A stretch of 64,000 nucleotides of DNA. It comes from Bosea sp. BIWAKO-01. GTDB lineage: Bacteria; Pseudomonadota; Alphaproteobacteria; Rhizobiales; Beijerinckiaceae. The notes beneath the pieces were generated by a model, which had not been told where the DNA came from, searched no databases, and saw nothing but the letters and a program-made list of their open reading frames with translations. Below are positions 26,810 through 35,774 of the stretch, in pieces; the first letter of the stretch is position 1; each line of letters starts with the position of its first letter. The translations under genes and the position numbers were made by a program. The DNA lies in assembly GCF_001748145.1 (NCBI RefSeq), contig NZ_BCQA01000001.1, positions 2,506,501 to 2,570,500 on the forward strand, written 5' to 3'.

Positions 26810-27580
26810 ATGGATATCGCAACCGGCGTTGGCATTCTGGGCGGTATCGCGACAATCGTTTCGCTGATCATGATCGATGGCGGCAATTTCGCCGCCTATT
26901 GGGACAAGCACGCCGCCATCATTATCTTCGGTGGCGCGTCGGCTGCGACCATGCTGCGCTTCCCGTTCTCCGTGATTGCCCATGGCATTCCGATGGGCTT
27001 CCGCTTCGCCTTCACGATGCGCTCGATCCATCCGCGCGAGCTGATCGACGAGATTACGCGCGTCGCCGCGATCGCCCGCAAGAGCGGCCCCGTCGCGCTG
27101 GAAAGCGTCGAGGTCTCCGATCCGTTCCTGGCCCAGGGCCTGCGCTACATCGCCGACGGCTATGACAAGGAGTTCATCCGCGACACGATGGAGCGTGACC
27201 GCGACAACTTCCTGCAGCGGCTCGACGAAGGTTCGAAGGTCTATCGTGCCATCGGCGACTGCGCCCCGGCCTGGGGCATGATCGGCACGATACTCGGCAT
27301 GGTGACGATGTTCGCCAATATGAGCGACCCGTCAAAGCTCGGCCCCGCCATGGCGACGGCGCTGCTTGCGACGCTCTATGGAGCGATGGTCGCGAACATG
27401 TTCACGCTGCCCATCGCCGACAAGCTGCACATCAAGCTCGAGGAAGAAGAGATCTCGCGCACGCTGATCATCGACGGCGTCCTGCAGATGCGCGATGCCA
27501 AGAGCGCGACGCTGGTGCGCGAAATGCTGCTCGCCTATCTCCCCGACCATCATCGGGCCGAGATGGCGGCAGCTGCCTGA
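26810..27580 (+). CDS. MotA/PomA-type stator proton or sodium channel subunit
   Basis: A 256-residue MotA family protein with four membrane segments: two near the start (ATGVGILGGIATIVSLIMID and AIIIFGGASAATMLRFPF) and two late (GDCAPAWGMIGTILGMVTMF and ATALLATLYGAMVANMFTLPIADKLH). A charged cytoplasmic loop (about 60-165) interacts with the rotor in flagellar homologues. The proline after GDCA and the ATALLATLYGAM segment match the PomA/MotA channel-forming helices. It is followed by motB-like gene after 14 bases. Confidence 0.87.
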   Translation: MDIATGVGILGGIATIVSLIMIDGGNFAAYWDKHAAIIIFGGASAATMLRFPFSVIAHGIPMGFRFAFTMRSIHPRELIDEITRVAAIARKSGPVALESVEVSDPFLAQGLRYIADGYDKEFIRDTMERDRDNFLQRLDEGSKVYRAIGDCAPAWGMIGTILGMVTMFANMSDPSKLGPAMATALLATLYGAMVANMFTLPIADKLHIKLEEEEISRTLIIDGVLQMRDAKSATLVREMLLAYLPDHHRAEMAAAA

Positions 27581-27594
27581 CGGAAACCTGAGCG

Positions 27595-28419
27595 ATGCCG
27601 AAGAAAAATCGCGGCGGCCACGGCGGTCACGGCTGGTTCGTGACCTTCGCGGATCTGATGGCGCTGCTGATGGCGTTCTTCGTCATGGTCGCGGCCTATT
27701 CGAGCCAGGACAAGAACAAGCTCCAGATCGTCGCGGGCTCGATGCGCGAGGCCTTCGGCACGCAGACCGACATGCGGCTAGCCGGCATCGTCGAGGTCGA
27801 CGGCATCCCGACCAAGACCCATATCAAGAACGCCTATATTCGGCCGCTCAGCGATGCGTCCGACACGACAGCGCCCAATCACAACCAGCAGAAGGAAGAC
27901 GGGCTGGTCTCGGCGACGCATGACCGTGGCTTTGCGCTCGCGGCCGCCTCGCTCAGGCAGGCCCTGCGCGAGATGCCGGAGATCGCCGAGCTTTCGCGCA
28001 ACATCCTGGTGGAGGTTTCAGAAGCGGGCATCGACATTCAGCTCGTCGACCAGGACGGGCGGGCGATGTTTGCCGAGGGCTCGGCGCAGCCGAACGAGCG
28101 CATGCGCAAGTTGCTCGCGGCCGTCGCCCCGACGCTGCGGCGGATGTCCAACAAGATCGCGATCACCGGCCATACGGCCGCGCCACGTCCCGGAGCGACA
28201 CCGGAAGGCAATCCCTGGGAGCTTTCTGTGGCTCGTGCCGCGGCGGTCCGCGAGATCCTCAGCACTGCGGGCTTCCCAGATGACCGCTTCGCCTCCGTCA
28301 CCGGTAAGGCAGACACCGAGCCGCTGATCAAGGACAATCCCTATCTCGCCTATAACCGGCGCGTGGGGATCGCTCTCAAGGCGGATGCACCGCCGCTGCC
28401 CTTCGCCGCGAAACCCTGA
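27595..28419 (+). CDS. MotB/PomB-type stator subunit with OmpA domain
   Basis: A 274-residue protein. One membrane segment near the start (WFVTFADLMALLMAFFVMVAAYSS) carries the ion-binding Asp20. A periplasmic linker follows, then an OmpA/MotB peptidoglycan-binding domain (about 140-265) with KIAITGHTAAPRPGATP, NPWELSVARAAAVREILSTAGF and NRRVGIAL. The segment 'TFADLM.LLM.FFV' resembles the sodium-type PomB/MotS text more than E. coli MotB ('YADFMTAMMAFF'). No flagellar genes surround it. Confidence 0.86.
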   Translation: MPKKNRGGHGGHGWFVTFADLMALLMAFFVMVAAYSSQDKNKLQIVAGSMREAFGTQTDMRLAGIVEVDGIPTKTHIKNAYIRPLSDASDTTAPNHNQQKEDGLVSATHDRGFALAAASLRQALREMPEIAELSRNILVEVSEAGIDIQLVDQDGRAMFAEGSAQPNERMRKLLAAVAPTLRRMSNKIAITGHTAAPRPGATPEGNPWELSVARAAAVREILSTAGFPDDRFASVTGKADTEPLIKDNPYLAYNRRVGIALKADAPPLPFAAKP

Positions 28420-28450
28420 CTGAGTCTCGTCTCAGGGCACCAGCCTTGCC

Positions 28451-28978
28451 TCACGGCGCAAGGATCAGTGCCCAGTAGACCTGATATTTCGAGCCCGGCG
28501 CATAGGCGGTGGCAATGCCCATGCGGGTGGCGCCAGGTGTCTTCATGACGCGGTCGTGCTGCGGGGAGTCGCGCCAGCCCGAGAAAGCCTCGGCCAGACG
28601 GCGGTAGCCGGCGGACAGATTGGCTTCCGCTCCCGGCTGGCCGGCCCGCGCCAGCCGCGCCTTGACGGCTTCGGCCTGAACGGGCTTGTCGGCCGAGGCC
28701 ATGGCGGCGGCCTCCTGCTCGGCAGCCTCGACCAGGGCCGGATCAAGTTTCAGCGTGCCGAGCCCGTGGTTCATCCGGTAGGCCGAGATCATGGCGCGCG
28801 CCTCGTTTGCATCGACCCGGGCCGAGGGGGAGCCGAGATCGCGGTAGAAGGCAGGCTGGCTCGTCCGGGCAGGCTCGGTGCAGCCGGCAATGCCGAAGAC
28901 GGCGAGCGCACCGGCGACAAGGGCGGGGCAGGTCATGCTCCGGTGCGCCACGACGGCTGCGCGGAAAGGCTTGGGCAT
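28451..28978 (-). CDS. CAP/SCP-domain lipoprotein
   Basis: A 175-residue protein with a signal ending in the lipobox GIAGC, then a CAP (SCP/PR-1) domain: SAYRMNHGLGTLKLDPALVEAAEQEAAAMA, GYRRLAEAFSGWRDSPQHDRVMKTPGATRMGIATAY, and a closing YWALILAP strand. The segment 'W..SP.H...M..P.....G' is the family hallmark. Such proteins sit in the envelope with unknown activity. It lies 4 bases downstream of the mechanosensitive-channel gene and is probably in one operon with it. Confidence 0.82.
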   Translation of the reverse strand: MPKPFRAAVVAHRSMTCPALVAGALAVFGIAGCTEPARTSQPAFYRDLGSPSARVDANEARAMISAYRMNHGLGTLKLDPALVEAAEQEAAAMASADKPVQAEAVKARLARAGQPGAEANLSAGYRRLAEAFSGWRDSPQHDRVMKTPGATRMGIATAYAPGSKYQVYWALILAP

Positions 28979-28982
28979 CGCA

Positions 28983-31598
28983 TCATTCCTTGCTGTCGTC
29001 CTTGGACGCATCCTTGGCCGGCTCGGACGCAGGCGTGGCTTCGCGCCGCACCTGCTCATCCGGCACCTCCTCACCCGTCTCACCGTTGAGGAGGCGGGGC
29101 TTTGATGCGCGCGCGGTGGTTACGGCTTTCTTGCGATGCGAAGGCTTTGTTTCGCGCCCGACGGCGGCAGCGATGTCTCCGAGCGATTGTTCGATGCCGT
29201 CGAGGCCCTTGACGAGCAGCTCCGCGCCGGCTGCCGGCCCTTCCATTTCGGTCAGGCGCTTGTGAATGGCGAAGTTGAGATCGCTGGTGACGCGACCGAC
29301 GATGTCGACATCTGCGACGACGCAGATCAGGTCGAAATCCATCGTCGAGGTGCCGATCTTCTTGAACTGCACGGTTGGCGGCGGCTTCTGCAACACGTCG
29401 CCATGGGAGTGGGCGGCCTCGGCCAGCATCGTGCGCACGTCAGACGCGTCCAAACTCCGCGGCACGGTGATCGAGATCAGCGAGCGCCCGGTGCGATCGG
29501 CACGCACCCGGTTCCTGACCACGCCAGAGACAAGGTTGGAGTTCGGCACGATCACGGTCGAGCGATCGAAGGTCGCGATCTCGGTCGAGCGGACATTGAT
29601 ACGCTTGACGATGCCTTCCGCGTCGCCGACCACGACCTGATCGCCGACCCGGATCGGGCGCTCCCACAGCAGGATCAGCCCCGAGACGAAATTCGAGACC
29701 ACGGACTGCAGGCCAAAACCGATACCGACGGAGAGGGCGCTGGCGACGAGGGTCAGCCGTTCGAGGCTGAGACCCAGCGCAGAGACCGAGAGCGCAACGG
29801 CCGCGGCATAGCCGAGATAGCCGGCGGCGGTGATGATCGAGTTGCGCAGGCCGGTATCGAGCTGCGTCGTCGGCAGGAACTTGCCTTCGAGCCAGCCCTG
29901 GGCGCCGCGTGTCGCCGTCAGGGCGAGCGCGAAGAGCAACCCTGAGACGATGATCGAGGAGAGCGAGATCGTGACGCCGCCGACCTGGAAGCCGAAGAAG
30001 GCGGCGCGCAGCGATGTCAGGAAATCGACCGATTCCAGGCCCCAGGGGGCCAGCGCGAGCATCAGCGTCACCACGATCAGCACGAGCTTGAGCAGCCCGG
30101 TGACGATGACGGCGATCTTCTGCAGCGCCGAGCCCCGGATGCCGACGCCGGCCTTCAGGGTCAGTGCGAAATGTCCGTTGCCGGTCAGAAGCTCGCTGAT
30201 GCCGAGATCGAGCAACTGGTAGGCAAGGACGAACAGGCAGGCGAGGATGCCGAGCCAGAGCACCTGCTCGGTCAGGAAGGAGGCGAAGACGACATAGCCC
30301 GTCAGTGCAGCCAATGCGATGACGAGGCCGACGATCCAGCCGAAGACGCGGATCGGCCCGAGCGAGGCGCCATCGACCGCCACATAGGGGCCGAGACAGG
30401 CCTCCTCCTCGACTTCCTTGTCGTCGCGAAGCTGGTAAAGCCCGGCGATAAGGACCGCCGCGAAAACGAGCACAACCACGCCGCGGACGACAATCGACGA
30501 TGCCAGGCTGGCGGCGATGGCTTGGAGCCAGGCCTCGAGCACCTTGCCGGTCGATACGACGAGCGCGAGCGACGCCGCGATCCAGACCACTGTCCGGGCT
30601 GTCGAATCCATGACGCTGACAAGGCGCCGCTGCGGCTTGTGCGGAGCAAACAGGGCGTCGGCCAATGCCTGGACGAAAGCGAAGATCGCAAGCCCGACGA
30701 CGATGGCCCAGATGACCGGCTGGATGCGTGGCGGCAGAAGGCCCGCAGTCTTGAGCGCGGCGTAGATCAGCCAGCTTGCGAGTGCAGGCGGGGCCGCACC
30801 GGCCACGATATGGGCGAGCGCGACATGAAGGCAGCGCAAGCTGTTGGTCTCGCTGGTCGGATCGAGCCGTTCCGCAAAGCGTGGCAGGTAGCGGGCGCGG
30901 GCGACGTAGAGCAGGATCGCCCCGAGGAAGGCGATGGCGACGAGCGCTCCGCGGGCCGTGCTGGATGCTTCGAGGACGACGGAGAGCCAATCCCCGAAGA
31001 TCAGGCCAGACGCGCGCATGTCCTCCGGCGAAGTCGACAACGCTGCGCCCCAGAGCTCCGGGTTGACGATGGCGGGACCCGGCGCGAACAACGCCTTGGC
31101 GAAGAGGTCGCGGCGCCGGTCGCCGATGCTGGCCAGAAGCTGTTCGGCCTGGAGAAGGGCCGAGCGTGAGATCTTCAAGGTCTCGTCAGCGTCGGCAAAC
31201 GCCTTCTCTCGTGTTTCGCGCTCGCGGACGACTTCGGCGGATTCGGCTGGCGCCTTTGCGTCGGGCTTCGGGCCGAGTTGCTCGATGCGCAGCTTGGCCT
31301 GCTCGGTCTTCGGAGCCTGTTCCTCGGTAATATGGCGGAGCTGTTCGAGCAGAGGCTGCAGCCTGAGCCTGTGCCGCTGCAGCTCGGCGTCGGTCGCATT
31401 CGGGTTGGCGAAGAGGGTCTCGATCTGGGCGAGTTCAGCACGCGCTGCGTCGAGACGGGTCCTGGCCGGAGCCGGATCGGGAGCCTGGGCCCAGCTCTGT
31501 GCGGCAAAGATCAGGGCTATGGCCAGAAGCCCGAGCGCCGCCAGTGCGGCGCGCCACGCTGTGGCGATGGAAAGCTCTCGAATGGCGCGGGCCGTCAT
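28983..31598 (-). CDS. Large mechanosensitive channel, DUF3772 plus MscS domain
   Basis: An 871-residue inner-membrane protein. It has a signal peptide (ending near SWAQA) and a periplasmic coiled-coil DUF3772-like domain (about 35-190, ARTRLDAARAELAQIETLF). About eleven membrane segments follow, then the MscS core (LVASALSVGIGFGLQSVVSNFVSGLILLWERPIRVGDQVVVGDAEGIVKRINVRSTEI) and the beta/cytoplasmic domain. A basic, acidic tail follows. The ATG at 31598 gives the signal peptide; the frame extends upstream to 31709 without merit. It releases solutes after osmotic down-shock and also belongs to the large MscK/DUF3772 class. Confidence 0.87.
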   Translation of the reverse strand: MTARAIRELSIATAWRAALAALGLLAIALIFAAQSWAQAPDPAPARTRLDAARAELAQIETLFANPNATDAELQRHRLRLQPLLEQLRHITEEQAPKTEQAKLRIEQLGPKPDAKAPAESAEVVRERETREKAFADADETLKISRSALLQAEQLLASIGDRRRDLFAKALFAPGPAIVNPELWGAALSTSPEDMRASGLIFGDWLSVVLEASSTARGALVAIAFLGAILLYVARARYLPRFAERLDPTSETNSLRCLHVALAHIVAGAAPPALASWLIYAALKTAGLLPPRIQPVIWAIVVGLAIFAFVQALADALFAPHKPQRRLVSVMDSTARTVVWIAASLALVVSTGKVLEAWLQAIAASLASSIVVRGVVVLVFAAVLIAGLYQLRDDKEVEEEACLGPYVAVDGASLGPIRVFGWIVGLVIALAALTGYVVFASFLTEQVLWLGILACLFVLAYQLLDLGISELLTGNGHFALTLKAGVGIRGSALQKIAVIVTGLLKLVLIVVTLMLALAPWGLESVDFLTSLRAAFFGFQVGGVTISLSSIIVSGLLFALALTATRGAQGWLEGKFLPTTQLDTGLRNSIITAAGYLGYAAAVALSVSALGLSLERLTLVASALSVGIGFGLQSVVSNFVSGLILLWERPIRVGDQVVVGDAEGIVKRINVRSTEIATFDRSTVIVPNSNLVSGVVRNRVRADRTGRSLISITVPRSLDASDVRTMLAEAAHSHGDVLQKPPPTVQFKKIGTSTMDFDLICVVADVDIVGRVTSDLNFAIHKRLTEMEGPAAGAELLVKGLDGIEQSLGDIAAAVGRETKPSHRKKAVTTARASKPRLLNGETGEEVPDEQVRREATPASEPAKDASKDDSKE

Positions 31599-32064
31599 GG
31601 CGATCCTGGCTCGTTCAGGCTGATTCGACGCGATGGCGCACCTCGCCCTCTCCAGCTGCGTAAGGCAAGGCGAGATCGGAAAATGCGTCGGATAGGGCAA
31701 GGACGGCACCTTGTTGCTGGAAATGCTGAACGCGCGCCCGATTCATCACATTGATGTGAGAAATGGTGCTGTCAGCGTAAGGCGAGGATCGTCGTGATCG
31801 TCGATAATCGGGACGTGATCATGGCAATCAGGGGGCCGATTGCGCATATTTGGGTCGATAGCGCTCGGGTCGCATGGCATCCCGGGGCGTGGCGGCTGGA
31901 GAAACGGGCGCGGCGCTCGCATTTTTGGCATTGGCGCAACCTCGCTTTCAGGGTTTCAATCTCATCTAAATACAATCTGGCCGCGTGCCCGTTGGCATGA
32001 CGGACTTTTGGCGAGGCGCGCTGGCTCTCTCGCCACTCTTCTGAAATCGAACCGGGAGGTTGCG
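31599..32064. other. 466-bp divergent intergenic region without a convincing gene
   Basis: This lies between the channel gene (minus) and the hydroxylase small subunit (plus). It is less GC-rich than its flanks in the part around 31920-31990. Short open frames on both strands have no family match or ribosome site. One symmetric element, TCACAT-TG-ATGTGA at 31746-31759, could be a regulator site. A promoter for the hydroxylase/sox unit is expected here but I cannot place it. Confidence 0.5.
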
Positions 32065-32532
32065 GTGGCGAAGCTGAGCATAAACGGCAAAGTGCTGGAT
32101 GTGGCGGTCGATGGCGACACGCCACTGCTTTGGGTGATACGCGAACAGATCGGCCTGACCGGAACGAAATATGGCTGCGGCGTCGCGCAATGCGGTGCCT
32201 GTACCGTGCATATCGACGGGGTCGCGACGCGCTCCTGCGCGCTCCCCGTGAGCGCCGTTTCGGCGGAACAGAAGATCGTGACCATCGAAGGGCTTTCGCC
32301 GGATGGATCGCATCCGGTGCAGAAGGCCTGGATCGCCCATGATGTTCCGCAATGCGGCTACTGCCAGAGCGGCATGATCATGGCCGCTGCTGCGCTCCTC
32401 CAGGCCAATCCCAAGCCGAGCGAGGCCGATATCGCCAATGAAATGACCAATATCTGTCGCTGCGGTACCTATACGCGGGTCAAGGCGGCGATCCTGGATG
32501 TGGCGGCCAGCGGCACGCTCGGCCGCGGCTGA
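32065..32532 (+). CDS. iorA: Molybdenum hydroxylase small (2x 2Fe-2S) subunit, IorA type
   Basis: A 155-residue protein from a GTG at 32065, chosen because GGGAGG lies 6 bases upstream. The plant-type 2Fe-2S cluster is bound by Cys38, Cys43, Cys46 and Cys58 ([17 protein letters not shown]...SC). The second, xanthine-oxidase-type cluster is bound by Cys97, Cys100, Cys131 and Cys133 ([17 protein letters not shown]). It passes electrons from the molybdenum subunit encoded by the next gene. It has no export signal and would travel with the Tat-targeted large subunit. The substrate (aldehyde or N-heterocycle) is unknown. Confidence 0.88.
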   Translation: MAKLSINGKVLDVAVDGDTPLLWVIREQIGLTGTKYGCGVAQCGACTVHIDGVATRSCALPVSAVSAEQKIVTIEGLSPDGSHPVQKAWIAHDVPQCGYCQSGMIMAAAALLQANPKPSEADIANEMTNICRCGTYTRVKAAILDVAASGTLGRG

Positions 32533-32656
32533 GCTTCATCGAGCGGCCCGACTGAGCGTCGGTCCGCATCTTTCACGTTTTGCCTGGGTAGGGTCGAGCG
32601 CGACGGGCCAGGTGCCCCTGCTCCCCTGCTTCCCCCACCGAAATCTGGAGGACGCC

Positions 32657-34849
32657 ATGATTTCTGCCTCGGCTGACACATCTCCGACCCTGTCCCGCCG
32701 CACCATGCTCGCCGGCTCCGCTGCGGCGGCCGGCGCCTTCACTTTCGGCTTTGCCATACCGTTCGCTGACGAGGCGATGGCGCAGGGGGCGGTCAAGGAA
32801 ATCAATGCCTGGGTGGTGGTCCATCCCGACGACAAGGTGGTGATCCGCATCGCCCGGTCCGAAATGGGGCAGGGGACGTTGACGGGTCTCGCCCAGCTCG
32901 TCGCCGAGGAACTGAACTGCGACTGGGCAAGGGTGACGACCGAATATCCGACGCCAGGCCAGAACGTCGCGCGCAACCGCGTCTGGGGTAATTTTTCGAC
33001 GGGTGGCAGCCGTGGCATCCGGGAATCGCATGAGTATGTCCGCAAGGGCGGCGCGGCGGCGCGAATGATGCTGATCCAGGCTGCTGCGAACCAGTGGGGC
33101 GTGCCGGCGGCGGACTGCTCCGCCGAGAAGAGCATCATCACGCACAAGGCTTCCGGACGTTCGCTGCGCTATGGGCAGGTCGCCGAGGCGGCTTCGAAGC
33201 TCGAGGCCCCCAAGGATGTTCCGCTCAAGGATCCGAAGGACTGGACGATTGCCGGCAAGCCGCTGAAGCGGCTCGACACGGTCGACAAGACCAATGGCGC
33301 CAAGATCTACGGCATCGATCTGAATATGCCCGGCATGCTCAATGCCGCAATCAAGGACTGCCCGGTCTTCGGCGGCAAGGTGAAGAGTTTCGACGCTGCC
33401 AAGGTCAAGGCCATGCCGGGTGTGACGCATGTCGTGCCGGTGGGCGAGACGGCCGTCGCCGTCGTCGCCGAGACCTGGTGGCAGGCGAAGACGGCGCTCG
33501 ATGCGCTGCCAATCGAGTGGGACAATGGCGAGAATGCCAAGGTCTCGAGCGAGAGCATCGCTGCCTGGCTCAAGGAAGGTCTCGATGCGCCCGAAGCCGT
33601 CATTGGCAACCAGGTCGGAGACGCGAAGGCTGCGATCGCCAGGGCCGCGCGTGTCGTCGAGGCGGTCTATTCCTATCCCTTCCAGAACCACGCCACGATG
33701 GAGCCGATGAACGCGACGGCGCGCTACACGCCGGAGCGTTGCGAGGTCTGGACTCCGACCCAGAACGGGGAGGCGGCGTTGGCTGCGGCGTCCGAAGCCT
33801 CGGGACTGCCGATCGCCAAATGCGAGGCCTACAAGATCGATCTCGGTGGCGGGTTTGGCCGGCGCGGCGCGGTGCATGACTGGGTCAGGCAAGTGGTTGC
33901 CATCGCCAAGCAGATCCCCGGCACGCCAATCAAGCTGGTCTGGTCGCGCGAGGAGGACATGCTGCACGGCCGCTACCACCCGGTGACGCAGTGCAAGCTG
34001 ACCGGCGGGCTCGACAAGGATGGCAATCTGACCGGGCTGCACATGCGCATTTCCGGCCAGTCGATCGTTGCCGGCATCTTCCCGCAGAACATCCAGAACG
34101 GGCGCGACCCTGCCGTCTTCCAGGGCCTCAATCCACCGGGGCCGGAGGCTTCGATCGGATATGGCATCCCGAATCTGCTGATCGACCATGCGATGCGCAA
34201 TCCGCATGTGCCCCCTGGCTTCTGGCGCGGCGTGAACCTGAACCAGAACACGATCTATCTCGAGTGCTTCATGGACGAGCTCGCCCATGCGGCGGGCAAG
34301 GACCCGCTCGAATTCCGCCGGGCGCTGATGAAGAACTATCCCAAGCATCTGGCTGTTCTCAATGCGGTCGCCGAGAAGGCGGAATGGGGCAAGGCGCTGC
34401 CGGCCGGGGTCTATCGCGGCATCTGCCAGACCATGGGTTTTGGCTCCTATGTCGCGGCGGTCGCAGAGGTTTCGGTCAGCGCTGAGGGCAAGCTGAAGAT
34501 TCACCGCATCGTCGCGGCGACCGACCCGGGCCATGCCGTCAACCCGGCCCAGATCGAGCGCCAGGTCGAGGGCTCCTTCGTCTATGGCCTTTCGGCGGCG
34601 CTCTATGGGGAGTGCACGGTCAAGGACGGGCGCATGGTCGAGGAGAATTTCGACACCTACACCGTGCTGCGCCTGGATGAGATGCCGGTGGTCGAGACGG
34701 TGATCGTTCCGTCCGGCGGCTTCTGGGGTGGCGTCGGCGAACCGACGATCGCGGTTGCCGCCCCGGCGGTGTTCAACGCGATCTTCGCGGCGACGGGCAA
34801 GCGTGTGCGCTCAGTCCCGCTGAAGAACGTGGATCTGCGGAAGGCTTAG
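32657..34849 (+). CDS. iorB: Molybdenum hydroxylase large subunit, IorB type, Tat-exported
   Basis: A 730-residue subunit with a twin-arginine signal (LSRRTMLAGSAAAAGAFTFGF). The two-domain molybdopterin-cytosine-dinucleotide fold shows IDLGGGFGRRGAVHDWVRQ, PVTQCKLTGGLDKDGNL, PPGFWRGVNLNQNT and, near the end, GGFWGGVGEPTIAVAAPAVFNAI, whose Glu in GVGEP is the catalytic base. This is the isoquinoline-1-oxidoreductase/aldehyde-dehydrogenase branch that lacks a separate FAD subunit and usually donates to a cytochrome c. GGAGG precedes the ATG at 32657. soxX begins only 10 bases after its stop. Confidence 0.88.
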   Translation: MISASADTSPTLSRRTMLAGSAAAAGAFTFGFAIPFADEAMAQGAVKEINAWVVVHPDDKVVIRIARSEMGQGTLTGLAQLVAEELNCDWARVTTEYPTPGQNVARNRVWGNFSTGGSRGIRESHEYVRKGGAAARMMLIQAAANQWGVPAADCSAEKSIITHKASGRSLRYGQVAEAASKLEAPKDVPLKDPKDWTIAGKPLKRLDTVDKTNGAKIYGIDLNMPGMLNAAIKDCPVFGGKVKSFDAAKVKAMPGVTHVVPVGETAVAVVAETWWQAKTALDALPIEWDNGENAKVSSESIAAWLKEGLDAPEAVIGNQVGDAKAAIARAARVVEAVYSYPFQNHATMEPMNATARYTPERCEVWTPTQNGEAALAAASEASGLPIAKCEAYKIDLGGGFGRRGAVHDWVRQVVAIAKQIPGTPIKLVWSREEDMLHGRYHPVTQCKLTGGLDKDGNLTGLHMRISGQSIVAGIFPQNIQNGRDPAVFQGLNPPGPEASIGYGIPNLLIDHAMRNPHVPPGFWRGVNLNQNTIYLECFMDELAHAAGKDPLEFRRALMKNYPKHLAVLNAVAEKAEWGKALPAGVYRGICQTMGFGSYVAAVAEVSVSAEGKLKIHRIVAATDPGHAVNPAQIERQVEGSFVYGLSAALYGECTVKDGRMVEENFDTYTVLRLDEMPVVETVIVPSGGFWGGVGEPTIAVAAPAVFNAIFAATGKRVRSVPLKNVDLRKA

Positions 34850-34859
34850 GACCCGGCGC

Positions 34860-35306
34860 ATGACGCGCCTCGGCCTCGCCACAGCCCTTCTGCTCGGACT
34901 GGCTTCCTCCGGGCCGGGCGCGGCGCTGGAGCCCTACGCCGTCGTCGGGGACGCGATTCCGAAGGCTCTCGGCGCGCTTGCCGGCGATGCGGCGCGAGGG
35001 CAGGTCATCCTGCGCGACCGGGAGCGCGGCAATTGCCTGATCTGTCATCAGGGGGCGGATCCGGCAGAGCCGTTCCAGGGCGCGATAGGGCCGCCACTGG
35101 CCGGCATCGGGACCCGGCTCGACGCCGGGCAGATCAGGCTGAGGCTGGTCGATTCATCGCGGCTCAATCCGGAGACGGTGATGCCGCCCTATTACCGGAC
35201 CGAGGGCTTGCACGATGTCGCCCCGGTCTATCGTGGCAAGCCGGCTCTATCGGAGCAGGAGATCGAGGATGTCGTTGCCTATCTCGCCACTCTCAAGACA
35301 TTCTGA
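34860..35306 (+). CDS. soxX: Sulfur-oxidation cytochrome c subunit SoxX
   Basis: A 148-residue periplasmic cytochrome with signal peptide (ending near GAALE). Its haem is bound by Cys59 and Cys62 with His63 (CLICHQ), and Met108 in TVMPPYY is the second ligand, as in SoxX. It forms the SoxXA complex that attaches the sulfur substrate to the SoxYZ carrier. It starts 10 bases after the hydroxylase stop and overlaps soxY by 38 bases. Confidence 0.88.
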   Translation: MTRLGLATALLLGLASSGPGAALEPYAVVGDAIPKALGALAGDAARGQVILRDRERGNCLICHQGADPAEPFQGAIGPPLAGIGTRLDAGQIRLRLVDSSRLNPETVMPPYYRTEGLHDVAPVYRGKPALSEQEIEDVVAYLATLKTF

Positions 35307-35763
35307 GTCCGCCCCGAGTCGGCGTGACATCGTCGTCGGTGCTGCGGCCGGGATCGGCCTGGCCAGCCTGCCGAAGGCGGCGATGGCTGCGACGCAGCCG
35401 GCGCTGCCGGAGCTGATCGCGCGGCTGACCGATGGCGCAGTGCCGGTGCGCGGCAGGATCACGCTGGAGATTCCGGCGCTCGTCGAGAACGGCAATTCGG
35501 TCGATACGAGGATCGTGGTCGAGTGCCCGATGACGGAGGCGGACCATGTCCGCTGGATTCATCTTATCGCCGAGAAGAACCCGTTCCCGGACATGGCGCG
35601 GTTTCATCTTGGGCCCCGCTCCGGCCGCGCCGAGGTCGCGACCACCTTGCGGCTGGCGACCTCGCAGAAGGTCACCGCCGTCGCTGCGCTCAGCACGGGG
35701 AGCTATCTCATGAGCGATGCCGATGTCGTCGTGACGTTGAGCGCCTGCATCGACGGCGGATGA
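35269..35763 (+). CDS. soxY: Sulfur-carrier protein SoxY with unusual C-terminus
   Basis: A 164-residue SoxY. The start at 35269 lies inside soxX and has AGGAG 7 bases upstream. It gives an export signal (SAPSRRDIVVGAAAGIGLASLPKAAMA, Tat-like with two arginines). The mature part has the SoxY immunoglobulin-like core (RITLEIPALVENGNSVDTRIVVECPMTEADHVRWIHLIAEKNPFPDMARFHLGP). SoxY normally ends GGCGG with the substrate-carrying cysteine; here the end is ACIDGG, with Cys160 followed by Ile-Asp-Gly-Gly. The swinging-arm cysteine is thus present but in an altered tail. Confidence 0.88.
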   Translation: MSLPISPLSRHSESAPSRRDIVVGAAAGIGLASLPKAAMAATQPALPELIARLTDGAVPVRGRITLEIPALVENGNSVDTRIVVECPMTEADHVRWIHLIAEKNPFPDMARFHLGPRSGRAEVATTLRLATSQKVTAVAALSTGSYLMSDADVVVTLSACIDGG

Positions 35764-35774
35764 GGGGAGATCCG

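Noticed and set aside
31746..31759. TCACAT-TG-ATGTGA palindrome as a CRP/FNR site
   Set aside because: The half sites are in the wrong order and spacing for CRP (TGTGA-N6-TCACA) or FNR; kept only as an unassigned symmetric element.
31772..32125. Minus-strand frame of 117 codons and plus-strand extension upstream of 32065
   Set aside because: No ribosome site, no motif; the GTG at 32065 with GGGAGG gives the correct small-subunit start.
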